Shown here: positions 51,354-60,725 of the stretch, one piece after another | Layout of the letters: every line of letters starts with the position of its first letter | Numbering within the stretch: the stretch's first letter is position 1 | Source of the DNA: Limisphaerales bacterium | GTDB lineage: Bacteria; Verrucomicrobiota; Verrucomicrobiia; Limisphaerales; UBA1100 | Direction of reading: 5' to 3' | DNA length: 64,000 nucleotides | Assembly (NCBI GenBank): GCA_014382585.1 | Contig: JACNJL010000023.1 | Location: forward strand, 1-64,000 | The notes under the pieces: generated by a model | Database searches by the model: none | What the model saw: the letters and a program-made list of their open reading frames with translations, nothing else | What the model was told of the DNA's origin: nothing | Made by a program: the position numbers and the translations under genes

Positions 51354-52082
51354 ATGGCCGGACACAGTAAATGGGCGAATATTAAGCACACCAAGGCGCG
51401 CATGGATGCCAAGCGCAGTAAGGTGTTTGCGAAAATTGCGCGGGAGATTACGATTGCCGCGAAGCTGCACGGTGGCGATGCGGCAATGAATCCGCGCTTG
51501 CGGTTGGCGTTATTGAAGGCGCGCGGGGCGAATATGCCGGCAGACAATATCCAGCGCGCCATCAATCGTGGCACGGGCGATGGCGAGTCGGCGAGTTTTG
51601 TGGATCTCACCTATGAGATTTATGGCCCGCACGGTGCGGCGATTCTCTGTGAGGTTTCCACGGACAACCGCAACCGAACAGCGGCGGACATTCGCGCCAT
51701 TCTCACGCGCAATGATGGCAAGCTGGCCACGGCGGGATCGGTGAGCCGGTTGTTTCATCGCAAAGGGCAAATTATGATTGCGCGTGCCAATGCGGAGGAG
51801 GAGGTGCTGATGGAATTGGCGCTGGAAGCGGGCGCGGAGGATTTTAAGGTGGAGGAGGAGGGCTACGAAATTCTTACTGCGCCAAATGATTTTGAGGCGG
51901 TGCATAAGGCGGTGGAAACGGCAGACATCGCGATGGAGTCAGCGGAAATTACGGCGTTGCCGGAAATGAGCGCGCCGATTTCAAGTGAAGCGGATTTGGG
52001 AAAAGTGGATCGCCTTGTGGATTTGCTGGAAGACCACGACGACGTGCAGGAAGTTTATTCCAACGCAGAGTTGGAGGGTTAA
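51354..52082 (+). CDS. yebC: YebC/PmpR/TACO1 family protein
   Basis: 242 aa. MAGHSKWANIKHTKARMDAK and the following RSKVFAKIAREITIAAKLHG are the invariant start of the family. NPRLRLALLKARGANMPADN and the acidic C-terminus (LVDLLEDHDDVQEVYSNAEL) are intact. Members act as transcriptional regulators or translation factors that relieve ribosome stalling. Stop overlaps the convergent UreF-like gene by four bases. Confidence 0.95.
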   Translation: MAGHSKWANIKHTKARMDAKRSKVFAKIAREITIAAKLHGGDAAMNPRLRLALLKARGANMPADNIQRAINRGTGDGESASFVDLTYEIYGPHGAAILCEVSTDNRNRTAADIRAILTRNDGKLATAGSVSRLFHRKGQIMIARANAEEEVLMELALEAGAEDFKVEEEGYEILTAPNDFEAVHKAVETADIAMESAEITALPEMSAPISSEADLGKVDRLVDLLEDHDDVQEVYSNAELEG

Positions 52083-52699
52083 GCCACCATCCGCTCGATC
52101 GCCTCGGGCAGGCGCGCTTGGGAGCGGCTAATGAGTTGCTCGCGGTCGGTTTGGGTGAGCTTCAATTTTGCGGCCGCGGTGGCCACCACGGCTTCGAGGG
52201 CGCTTTGCGCGTAATCGGCCAAGCCTTGCCTCGGGGCAATTGAGAACACCGCCATCGTGAGGCCAAACACCAGAGGATGATTGGCCGGCGCGCGGCCTTC
52301 GCGGGCGGCGTCGAGGAAGCGTTGCACCACGCGTTCATCACGCAGCGGTTGCAGGCGTTTGAGGTGGTCGGTGCCAAAGCGTTGGCTGGCGGGCGCGAGT
52401 TGGAGCCACTCGGGGTGTGTGCCCGCGAGGGATTCATCGAGCGCGATGAGTTCCAGCGCTTCACCGCGGGCGGCGTGCCGATGAGCGGCGGCGACGGCGG
52501 GCAATTCCACCGGTTCGAGCAGCGTTACGCGGTAGCGCTCGAGCAGCACGGAAAGCTCCAACACCGTGCCCACGCGGGCGGTGCCGAGCGCGCGCGAAAT
52601 GCTATCCACGCACAATACCCCCTCCAGCGCATCGAGCTGCGCGGCGTAGGGATGCAGCCCGCCCGCGGGCAGCGCGTCGATGTCCAATCCATTTTGCAC
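52079..52699 (-). CDS. UreF-like protein, orphan
   Basis: 206 aa, slightly short for UreF. The first part GLHPYAAQLDALEGVL corresponds to the G-x-x-x-H/Y-S-x-G-L-E region. The middle has ELIALDESLAGTHPEWLQLA, and the C-terminal half NHPLVFGLTMAVFSIAPRQG ... YAQSALEAVVATAAAKLKLT matches the UreF pattern around its nickel-chaperone interface. No urease structural genes or UreD/E/G are nearby. GTG start at 52699 is tentative. It may be a stray accessory gene or a repurposed homolog. Confidence 0.6.
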   Translation of the reverse strand: MQNGLDIDALPAGGLHPYAAQLDALEGVLCVDSISRALGTARVGTVLELSVLLERYRVTLLEPVELPAVAAAHRHAARGEALELIALDESLAGTHPEWLQLAPASQRFGTDHLKRLQPLRDERVVQRFLDAAREGRAPANHPLVFGLTMAVFSIAPRQGLADYAQSALEAVVATAAAKLKLTQTDREQLISRSQARLPEAIERMVA

Positions 52700-52895
52700 C
52701 CCCGCATTTTGCCGAAAAACAGGGCAATTGTAAATAAAACGGCGCGCGGGATTGGAGTTGATTCATCGTTTTTGCGCTGATACCGTTGGCCACCGCAAAG
52801 CGTCCCGTTCGATTGGGACAAGAGATGATGCAAACAAGGTGTAGTCAATAACCAGCTCCGGCTGCTTTGCTTTTGAGTAACCCAAAGATTTCAAC

Positions 52896-55800
52896 ATGCC
52901 AGAACAAATTATAGAACAAGAAACTCCCGCCGCCGTGCAAACCGGTGACAAGCCAAAGTACCCCGGCTTTCCCGTCACCTGCAACGGCAACCAATTGGTG
53001 ACCGAATGGGTGGAAACACGCATCACCGAAGGCGGCGTATTTTATCCCATCACGCCCTCTACCGAAGGCGGCGAGATTTATCAACAAGCGTTCGCGCAGG
53101 GCGCGTTGGATGTTTGGGGCAACCAAAAGCTGGCCATCGAATGCGAAGGCGAACACGCCGCGCAAGGCGGAGCCACCGCTGTGGCGGTCACCGGCAAGCG
53201 CACGGTGAATTTTACTTCCGGTCAGGGCATCGTGTACGCGATGGAGCAGTATTACCACGCACCGGGCAAGCTCTCCACGATGGTGGTGGAGGTTGGCGCG
53301 CGCGCGCTGACCAAGCACGCGCTCAATGTCCACTGCGGGCACGACGATTTTTACGCCGCGCTCGATACCGGCTGGACGATGCTGGTAGGCCGCGACGCCC
53401 AACAAGCCGCTGACCAGGCGGTCATTCTGCGTAAGTGCAACGAGATCGCGTTGAACCCCGGAATGAATATTCAGGACGGAATGCTCACCACCCATTCCGA
53501 GCGCACCTATCGCGCGCCGGAAGCGGATTTGCTGCGCGAATATCTGGGCGCGCCTGATGAGATTATCGAGTGCCCCACGCCCGCCCAGCGCGAGCTCTTT
53601 GGCCCCACGCGCCGTCGCGTGCCGGAGATGATGGATCTGAAAAACCCCGTGTTGCTCGGCCCTGTTCAAAACCAAGAGCATCATATGAACGGCTGCATCG
53701 CGCGCCGCGATAATTTCAGTGAACCCATCCTCGGGATGCTCGAGCAATGCTACGAGGAATTTGCCCAACTCACTGGCCGCCGTTACGGACTCATTTCGGA
53801 ATATCGCACTGAGGATGCGGACACCGTGTTTGTGTCGCTCGGTTGCGCCGCTGAAAATGTGGAAAGCGCCTGCGATTATTTGCGCGAGCAACGCAACGCC
53901 AAAGTCGGCTCCATCCACATCAACGTCATCCGGCCTTTCCCCGAGGCGGCGGTGATCAACGCGCTGCGCGGCAAGAAAAACGTGATCATCATCGAGCGCA
54001 CCGATGAGGCGTTGGCCGGCGACAACCCGCTCGGCCGCGACATTCGCACCGCGCTTTCCAAGGGCTTGGAGAGCGGCAAACACGGCAGCGATTTGCCTTC
54101 GCTCACCGATGCCGAAATGCCCCGCATCTTTCGCGGCAGCTACGGAATGGGCTCACGCGATTTCCGTCCCGAACATTCGCTGGGCGCGTACGAATTCGCC
54201 ACCGGCCAAACCAAACGCAAAGACGGCCGCAGCGCCGAGGACGGCGAATCCTATTTCACGCTCGGCATCGACCACCCGTACAGTGTCATTTCCAAGGACA
54301 CCCCCTCGCTGCTGCCCAACGGCGCAATCGCGGTGCGATTCCATTCCATCGGCGGTTGGGGAATGATTACCACCGGCAAAAACCTCGGCGAAATTGTCGG
54401 CAAATTCGGCCAAATCATTTCCGAACGCAACCCGAGCTATGACGACCTCGGCCAACTCGAAGACAAGCTCTTCATTATGGCCAACCCCAAATATGGCTCG
54501 GAGAAAAAAGGCGCGCCCACCAATTATTTTCTCACCGTCGCGCCCGAGCGCATTCTCGTAAACTGCGAACTCAACCACGTGGACGTGGTGCTGTGTTGCG
54601 ATCCCAAAGCCTTCACGCACTGCAATCCGCTTGAGGGCATCAACAAAGGCGGCAGCCTCGTTTGGGAATCCAGCGAAACGCCCGAGACGGCGTGGCAACG
54701 CATCCCCGCGCATCATCGCGCCTATATTAAAGAGAACAACATTCGCGTGTTCATTCTGCCCGGCTTTGATATCGCCCGCGACGCCACCACCCGCGCCGAT
54801 CTCCAACTGCGAATGCAGGGCAACTCATTCCTCGGCGCCTTCTTCCGCGTCTCCAGTTTTCTTAAAGATCACAACCTCGGCGAGGAGGAGTACCACCAAA
54901 TCGTGCACGATCAGTACGAGAAAAAGTTTGGCCGCTTCGGTAAGGCCGTCGTGGAGTCGAACATGAAAGTGATGCTCGGCGGCTTTGAGCGTGTGGCAGA
55001 AATTCAGTATGGTGAGATTGAAGACGCCGACACTTCGAGTATGCGCAACCCGATGCTCGCCCCGCACACCGCCGCCGATCACGAAATGCCCGGCACAGCC
55101 GGCTGCGACGCCAGCGGTTGCCCCAGCTGCGCGATGCCGGAAGAACAGGAACGCGCGCCGTTCCAGACGATGGAGAAATTTGATTCCGAGTTCCGCAATG
55201 AACTCGGCTACCACCAACCCGCCGGAGCCTTCGCGAGCTTGGGCGTGATGGGCTCGGGCAGTGGTGCCACGCAAAGCAAATACGTGGCCCGCCGCGAGAC
55301 GCCAGTTTATATCGCGGAAAATTGCACCCAATGTATGGAGTGCATCACCGCTTGTCCGGACACGGCGCTGCCCAATACCGCGCAGGATGTCAGCACGGTT
55401 TTGGTTACGGCCATCCGAAATTACGTGGGCGATAAGGATGCGCAAAAGGCGCTGCTTAACGAAGTGAAAGGCCTCGACGATCGTTGTCGCGCGCGAATGA
55501 ACGAGAATGTTGCCAGCAAAGGTAAGGAGCCGTTCAAGGATATTTTGCGGTCGGAAGTGGATCAACTGACTGCCATTGATGACGTCGCACGAGCAGAGTT
55601 TGTGACGATCATCGATAAATTGCCGTTGGCGTATAATGATGTCTCCGCAATTTATCGCAGCGTGGAAAAGAAGAACCCCGGCAATGGCGGCCTTTTTTCG
55701 ATTTTTGTTTCTGACCTGTGCAAAGGCTGCGGCGAATGCGTACAGGTGTGCGGTGATCACGACGCGCTCCGGATGGTTTCGGAAACGCCCGACCTCAATG

Positions 55801-57632
55801 CCGAGCTAACCACCGCGCAGGTGTTCAGCCGGTTGCTGCCGGACACGAGCCAGAAATTTCTCGGGCTGTACAATGACGACACGCCCGAAGCCTCGCGCGA
55901 AGCCGCGCTGCGAAATCATTTGATGGTGCGTCGCAATTACGAAGCACTCGTCAGTGGCGATGGCGCGTGTGCCGGTTGCGGCGAGAAGAGCGTGCTGCGC
56001 GCGGTGGCCTCCGTTACCGAAGCGTATATGCGGCCGATGTATCACAAGAAAGCCGCGCGCCTGCGCGAGAAGGCTAATGAGCTGGAATCCAACGGCGCGG
56101 CCAACCTCGCGGCGCTCAAGGAACGCAGCGAGGAGGAATACAAGTTTTACAAACGCAGCATCGCCCACGTGGTGATGGGGCTCGGCGGCGAGAATGACGC
56201 CGACACCGATCATCGCCTCGAAGCGCACGGCGACATTGCCGACAGCGAACTCATCGAATCGCTCATCGCCGTGCTGCGTCAGGACGCCTTTAACCACCGA
56301 GACATCCAAGCCATCGACGGTCGTCACGCCAACGGCATGAGCGTGATGTATATGGGCGCCCATACCGGCTGCAACACGGTGTACGGCTCCACGCCACCGA
56401 GCAATCCGCACCCGTATCCGTGGATGAATTCGTTGTTTCAAGACGGCACCACCATCAGCTGGCTGTTTGGCGAATCGTCGATGCTCAACCACGCGCGGCG
56501 TTCGGTGGCGCCCGAGCGTTTGGCCACCGCGCTGCTCGAGCGCGAGGATGGCGTGAGCAGCGAGCGCGAATATTTTGAGATCACCCACCTCGATGACACG
56601 CAGATGACCGATCAGGAAGTGCGCGAGATGCCCAAGGTATGGGCCATCGGCGGCGACGGCGCGATGGGCGATATTGGTTTTCAAAATGTTTCCAAAGTGG
56701 TTTTGCAAAACAAACCCAACGTGATGATTCTGATGCTCGACACGCAGGTGTACTCCAACACCGGCGGCCAAAATTCCGACAGCTCCAATATGCTGGGCGG
56801 CTACGATATGAACCAATTCGGCGTGGCCTCCCAAGGCAAGCTCATCGAGAAAAAGAGCGTCGCCGAAACCTTCACCGCCGGCCACGGCTCGCCCTACGTC
56901 GCGCAGGTTTCGATGGCCAACTCCGCGAAAGTTTACAAGGCGATGCTTGACGGCCTCGAATATCGCGGCACCGCGTTTTATCAGTGCTACACCACCTGCC
57001 AACCCGAGCACGGCGTGGCGGATAATATGAGCGCCGATCAAGCCCGGATGATTCGCGACAGCCGCGGGATGCCGGAATTCATTTACAACCCGCGTGCCGG
57101 CGAAACCTTGCAGGAAGGCTTCGAGCTTAAAGGGAATCCCTCAATCAAACGCGATTGGTGGGAAGCCAAATACCCCTCCACCGGCGACAAATATAACTAC
57201 ACCGTCGCCCACTGGGCCATCACCGAGGCGCGCTTCCGCCTGCACCTCAAGGAAATTCCCGAGGCACAAGCCGGCGAGTTCATTCATATGGACAATATGC
57301 TTACCGCCATCACGCAACAGGACGTCGTTTACCGCCGCGTGTTTGACGAAACTCATCGTGCTTACGTTCCCGACTGGGGCGTGTATTTCAAAGCCGAGGT
57401 AAACGGTAAAGTCAAATACTACATCGTGAGCCGCCAGATGGTGCTCTTCCACATCGAGCGCCGCAAATCGTGGCGGATGCTCCAAAGCCGCGCCGGCATC
57501 GTGAACGCCGATTACCTCGCCCAAAAAATCCTCGTGGAAAAAGTCGACAAAGGCGAAGTCACCCGCGACGACCTCCTCGAACGCGGCTGGGAACTCTTAA
57601 ACGAACAAGTCGCCACCGCCGCTGGAAACTAA
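52896..57632 (+). CDS. nifJ: Pyruvate:ferredoxin/flavodoxin oxidoreductase, unusually long
   Basis: 1578 aa in one chain, about 400 residues longer than typical NifJ (about 1170-1200). Oxidises pyruvate (or a related 2-oxoacid) with CoA, reducing ferredoxin. In order: PFOR_N (VFYPITPSTEGGEIYQQAFA), central CoA-related domain, gamma domain (FHSIGGWGMITTGKNLGEIV near 490), a Cys cluster (CDASGCPSC near 735), ferredoxin clusters CTQCMECITACP (about 809) and CKGCGECVQVC (about 941), CAGCGEKS (about 1023), and the TPP site GGDGAMGDIGFQN ... NTGGQNSDSSNM (about 1250). Extra length lies partly between CAGCGE and the TPP core and in the C-terminal tail. Single-gene unit. Confidence 0.93.
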   Translation: MPEQIIEQETPAAVQTGDKPKYPGFPVTCNGNQLVTEWVETRITEGGVFYPITPSTEGGEIYQQAFAQGALDVWGNQKLAIECEGEHAAQGGATAVAVTGKRTVNFTSGQGIVYAMEQYYHAPGKLSTMVVEVGARALTKHALNVHCGHDDFYAALDTGWTMLVGRDAQQAADQAVILRKCNEIALNPGMNIQDGMLTTHSERTYRAPEADLLREYLGAPDEIIECPTPAQRELFGPTRRRVPEMMDLKNPVLLGPVQNQEHHMNGCIARRDNFSEPILGMLEQCYEEFAQLTGRRYGLISEYRTEDADTVFVSLGCAAENVESACDYLREQRNAKVGSIHINVIRPFPEAAVINALRGKKNVIIIERTDEALAGDNPLGRDIRTALSKGLESGKHGSDLPSLTDAEMPRIFRGSYGMGSRDFRPEHSLGAYEFATGQTKRKDGRSAEDGESYFTLGIDHPYSVISKDTPSLLPNGAIAVRFHSIGGWGMITTGKNLGEIVGKFGQIISERNPSYDDLGQLEDKLFIMANPKYGSEKKGAPTNYFLTVAPERILVNCELNHVDVVLCCDPKAFTHCNPLEGINKGGSLVWESSETPETAWQRIPAHHRAYIKENNIRVFILPGFDIARDATTRADLQLRMQGNSFLGAFFRVSSFLKDHNLGEEEYHQIVHDQYEKKFGRFGKAVVESNMKVMLGGFERVAEIQYGEIEDADTSSMRNPMLAPHTAADHEMPGTAGCDASGCPSCAMPEEQERAPFQTMEKFDSEFRNELGYHQPAGAFASLGVMGSGSGATQSKYVARRETPVYIAENCTQCMECITACPDTALPNTAQDVSTVLVTAIRNYVGDKDAQKALLNEVKGLDDRCRARMNENVASKGKEPFKDILRSEVDQLTAIDDVARAEFVTIIDKLPLAYNDVSAIYRSVEKKNPGNGGLFSIFVSDLCKGCGECVQVCGDHDALRMVSETPDLNAELTTAQVFSRLLPDTSQKFLGLYNDDTPEASREAALRNHLMVRRNYEALVSGDGACAGCGEKSVLRAVASVTEAYMRPMYHKKAARLREKANELESNGAANLAALKERSEEEYKFYKRSIAHVVMGLGGENDADTDHRLEAHGDIADSELIESLIAVLRQDAFNHRDIQAIDGRHANGMSVMYMGAHTGCNTVYGSTPPSNPHPYPWMNSLFQDGTTISWLFGESSMLNHARRSVAPERLATALLEREDGVSSEREYFEITHLDDTQMTDQEVREMPKVWAIGGDGAMGDIGFQNVSKVVLQNKPNVMILMLDTQVYSNTGGQNSDSSNMLGGYDMNQFGVASQGKLIEKKSVAETFTAGHGSPYVAQVSMANSAKVYKAMLDGLEYRGTAFYQCYTTCQPEHGVADNMSADQARMIRDSRGMPEFIYNPRAGETLQEGFELKGNPSIKRDWWEAKYPSTGDKYNYTVAHWAITEARFRLHLKEIPEAQAGEFIHMDNMLTAITQQDVVYRRVFDETHRAYVPDWGVYFKAEVNGKVKYYIVSRQMVLFHIERRKSWRMLQSRAGIVNADYLAQKILVEKVDKGEVTRDDLLERGWELLNEQVATAAGN

Positions 57633-57647
57633 ACTGTGCTAAACGTG

Positions 57648-57668
57648 CTGCCGGCATCTTGCCGGCAG
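57648..57668. repeat. REP-like GC hairpin between convergent genes
   Basis: CTGCCGGCA-TCT-TGCCGGCAG is a perfect 9-bp stem with a 3-base loop. There is no T-tract. It fills the 40-base gap between two convergent genes, where it could serve bidirectional termination or RNA stabilisation. Confidence 0.7.
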
Positions 57669-57672
57669 ACCC

Positions 57673-58674
57673 TCACTGCAACTGCACCCGAAGGTTAGGC
57701 GAATCAAACACCTTCGGATTCAAAACCATCTTTGGCCGTTGGCCGTGCATCAAATCCACAATCGCTTCCGCGCAGGCGGCGCTGACTTTGCGGCCGGTCT
57801 CATTTGAAAACGCGGCTTGATGCGGCGCGAGTAAAAGATTTTTTGCTGTGCGAAAAGTATGCTCTTTCGGCAATGGCTCTTCCACAAATGCATCCACCGC
57901 TGCCCCCGCGATGCCACCCTCATTCAGCGCCCGCGCCAGCGCGGCTTCATCGAGTAGCGCACCACGGCCGGTGTTGATGAGATACGCGTCCGGCTTCATC
58001 AAATATAATTGCGCTTCGCCAATGAGCCCTTGAGTTTCGGGCGTAACCGCGGCGTGCAGCGAAACAAAATCACTTTGCGCGAGCAGCGAATCGAGCGGCA
58101 CAAATTCCACGCCAAATTTTTTGGCGGCCTCATTTGGAACTGGGTCACACGCCAACACGCGCAAATTAAACCCCGTCGCGCGCCGAGCCACCGCTGTGCC
58201 GATGCGACCGCAGCCGATGATGCCCAGCGTTTTGCCGTGCACATCGTGCCCCCATTGCGGCGCCCATTCGCCGACGCTCATCGAGGCATGCGCGGTGTGG
58301 ATGCGCCGAGCGCTACCGAGCAGCAGTGCGAAGGTGTAATCCGCCACCGCCTCATCGAGCATGCCCGGCGTGGTGGCGATCACGATGCCGTGCGCCGTGG
58401 CGGCGTCTACATCAATGCGTTCAAAACCGACTCCCCAACGGGAAATAATTCGCAATTCAGCCGCCTCCGGACTCGCCAATAATTCAGCCGAAAACTCATC
58501 CGGCCCCGCATAAACCGCCTGAATTTGTGGCAATAATTGCTGCAAATTTTCCGCTGATTGGGCGCAAAAGGGTTCGGCAACAGTGACTTTACAGCCGTTA
58601 TTACGCATAAAATCAGCAGATTCGGCCCCGATTCCTGAAATTGTTTCCGGGGTGGCTAAGATATTCCAAGACAT
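57673..58674 (-). CDS. D-isomer 2-hydroxyacid dehydrogenase (SerA-like)
   Basis: 333 aa NAD-dependent dehydrogenase. NAD-binding GKTLGIIGCGRIGTAVARRA (GxGxxG). Catalytic Arg in LINTGRGALLDEAALARAL, Glu in DAFVEEPLP and His in LLAPHQAAFSNE. It resembles phosphoglycerate dehydrogenase without the ACT domain; phosphonate or 2-hydroxyacid substrates are equally possible. Convergent with the oxidoreductase gene and divergent from the Fur-family gene. Confidence 0.88.
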   Translation of the reverse strand: MSWNILATPETISGIGAESADFMRNNGCKVTVAEPFCAQSAENLQQLLPQIQAVYAGPDEFSAELLASPEAAELRIISRWGVGFERIDVDAATAHGIVIATTPGMLDEAVADYTFALLLGSARRIHTAHASMSVGEWAPQWGHDVHGKTLGIIGCGRIGTAVARRATGFNLRVLACDPVPNEAAKKFGVEFVPLDSLLAQSDFVSLHAAVTPETQGLIGEAQLYLMKPDAYLINTGRGALLDEAALARALNEGGIAGAAVDAFVEEPLPKEHTFRTAKNLLLAPHQAAFSNETGRKVSAACAEAIVDLMHGQRPKMVLNPKVFDSPNLRVQLQ

Positions 58675-58737
58675 GGCGTTGGGCGGTAGTGTAGCGGGCG
58701 CGGGTGCGGGTGCAAAGGAAGGTTCTTGCGAATGCGA

Positions 58738-58754
58738 TTTAGAATTATTCTAAA
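58738..58754 (+). promoter_or_regulatory. PerR/Fur-type operator upstream of the fur-suf operon
   Basis: TTTAGAAT-T-ATTCTAAA is a 17-base perfect palindrome. Its core TTAGAATTATTCTAA fits the PerR-type 7-1-7 box. It lies 44 bases upstream of the ATG of the Fur-family gene, so autoregulation and control of the SUF genes are likely. Confidence 0.65.
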
Positions 58755-58797
58755 TATTGTTGACGGCGTCCCGCTCATTGTTAAGGCTGGCGGAACC

Positions 58798-59268
58798 ATG
58801 AAGGACGTCACCTCGCGCACTGTATTTGTGCCGCCCCGCCGCGATCGCGGGGTGGTGAGCCGTTGCATTGTTGAATCCGGCCTTCGGCCTACGGCGCAGC
58901 GCGAGGTGGTGTACGGCATATTGCTCGACAAGCTGGATCATCCGACGGCGGACGAAGTGTTTCTGCACGCCAAACAGGAGAAGCCGGATATTTCGATGGC
59001 CACGGTTTATAACTGCCTTGATGCGTTGGTGAAACATCATTTGGTGAAGCAAGTGCACCTCGATCGTGCGGCTACGCGTTACTGCCCGAATATGCATGAG
59101 CACGCGCATTTCCAATGTGAAATGTGTGGCGATATTTCAGATTTCGAAGGCGCGTCCAAGCCGCGCCAAAGTGGTTTCAAAGTGCCGCGGGGTTTTAAGG
59201 TGACGCATTCGGAAGTTTCAATGCGCGGCGTGTGCGCGGATTGTTCAGGAAAGGAAAAAACGAAATGA
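58798..59268 (+). CDS. Fur-family metalloregulator (Fur/PerR)
   Basis: 156 aa from ATG 58798. The DNA-binding domain includes [32 protein letters not shown] and [20 protein letters not shown]. The metal region has [17 protein letters not shown] and a C-terminal CADC, so a Cys4 structural zinc is likely. Whether it senses iron (Fur) or peroxide (PerR) cannot be decided from sequence; the operator upstream looks PerR-like. It overlaps sufB by ATGA and heads the Fe-S operon, linking cluster assembly to iron or redox status. An upstream in-frame start would run through the operator and was rejected. Confidence 0.92.
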   Translation: MKDVTSRTVFVPPRRDRGVVSRCIVESGLRPTAQREVVYGILLDKLDHPTADEVFLHAKQEKPDISMATVYNCLDALVKHHLVKQVHLDRAATRYCPNMHEHAHFQCEMCGDISDFEGASKPRQSGFKVPRGFKVTHSEVSMRGVCADCSGKEKTK

Positions 59269-60716
59269 GCGCGGACACCGAAACCATCGATCGCTTTGTG
59301 GCGCAGGAATATAAGTGGGGTTTCTATACCGACATCGAAACCGACACGCTGCCGCCGGGCCTCAACGAAGATGTGGTGCGCCATATTTCCGCCAAGAAAA
59401 ATGAGCCGGAGTGGCTGCTCGATTGGCGGCTGAAAGCCTTCCGCCATTGGCAGACGATGGAAGAGCCGCACTGGCCGCAGGTGAAGTATGCCCCGATTGA
59501 TTATCAGGCCGTGAGCTACTACTCCGCCCCGGGCGCGAAGGATAAGGATCGCCCCAAGAGCCTCGACGAAGTGGATCCCAAGCTGCTGGAGACTTACGAC
59601 AAACTCGGCGTGCCCTTGCACGAGCGCGAGCGGTTGGCAGGTGTGGCGGTGGATGCGGTGTTTGACAGCGTCTCCGTTGGCACCACGCACAAAGAGGAAC
59701 TGGCCAAGCACGGGGTGATTTTTTGTTCGTTCTCCGAGGCGGTGCAGGAGCACCCGGAGCTGATCAAAAAATATCTCGGCACGGTGGTGCCGTACACGGA
59801 CAACTTTTTTGCCACACTCAACTCCGCGGTGTTTAGCGATGGCTCGTTTGTTTATATCCCCAAAGGTGTTCGGTGTCCGCTGGAACTGAGCACGTATTTC
59901 AGAATCAACGCCGCCGAGACCGGGCAGTTTGAGCGCACGCTGATCGTTGCCGATGAGGGCAGTCACGTGAGTTATCTCGAGGGCTGCACAGCGCCAATGC
60001 GCGATGAAAATCAACTGCATGCGGCGGTGGTGGAACTCGTTGCGCTCGGTGATGCAGAGATTAAATATTCCACCGTACAAAACTGGTACCCCGGCGATGA
60101 AGACGGTAACGGCGGTATTTATAATTTTGTCACCAAGCGCGGTATCTGCAAAGGCGCACGCTCGAAGATTTGTTGGACGCAAGTGGAGACCGGCTCGGCG
60201 ATCACGTGGAAATATCCGAGCGTGATTTTACGGGGCGACGATTCGGTTGGCGAATTCTACTCCGTGGCCCTCGCCAACCTCGCACAACAGGCGGACACCG
60301 GCACCAAGATGATTCATCTCGGCAAGAACACTCGCAGCACCGTTATCAGCAAAGGTATCTCTGCCGGCAAAGGGCAAAATAGCTATCGCGGCCTCGTGCA
60401 AATGGGCAAGAATGCCACGAACGCCCGCAACTATACGCAGTGTGATTCGTTACTCATCGGCAGCCGTTGCGGCGCGCATACCTTCCCGTATATTGAAGTA
60501 AAAAACCCATCGGCCCAAGTCGAGCACGAGGCCACCACTTCAAAGATTGGCGAGGACCAGATTTTTTACTGCAACGCCCGCGGCATCGAAACGCAGGACG
60601 CGGTAAATATGATCGTGAATGGTTTTTGCAAAGAAGTCTTCCGCGAACTCCCAATGGAATTCGCGATGGAAGCGCAGGCGCTGATGGACGTGAGTCTCGA
60701 AGGCAGCGTGGGATAG
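59265..60716 (+). CDS. sufB: Fe-S cluster assembly protein SufB
   Basis: 483 aa. Scaffold of the SufBCD complex. [20 protein letters not shown], the conserved Cys region [20 protein letters not shown] and [22 protein letters not shown] are diagnostic. ATG 59265 overlaps the regulator's stop codon. sufC starts nine bases downstream. Cytoplasmic. Normal length. Confidence 0.96.
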   Translation: MSADTETIDRFVAQEYKWGFYTDIETDTLPPGLNEDVVRHISAKKNEPEWLLDWRLKAFRHWQTMEEPHWPQVKYAPIDYQAVSYYSAPGAKDKDRPKSLDEVDPKLLETYDKLGVPLHERERLAGVAVDAVFDSVSVGTTHKEELAKHGVIFCSFSEAVQEHPELIKKYLGTVVPYTDNFFATLNSAVFSDGSFVYIPKGVRCPLELSTYFRINAAETGQFERTLIVADEGSHVSYLEGCTAPMRDENQLHAAVVELVALGDAEIKYSTVQNWYPGDEDGNGGIYNFVTKRGICKGARSKICWTQVETGSAITWKYPSVILRGDDSVGEFYSVALANLAQQADTGTKMIHLGKNTRSTVISKGISAGKGQNSYRGLVQMGKNATNARNYTQCDSLLIGSRCGAHTFPYIEVKNPSAQVEHEATTSKIGEDQIFYCNARGIETQDAVNMIVNGFCKEVFRELPMEFAMEAQALMDVSLEGSVG

Positions 60717-60725
60717 GAATTTACA

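Noticed and set aside
58726-58797. N-terminal extension of the Fur-family gene
   Set aside because: The extra 24 codons run through the 17-base operator palindrome and have no family similarity; ATG 58798 gives the normal N-terminus.
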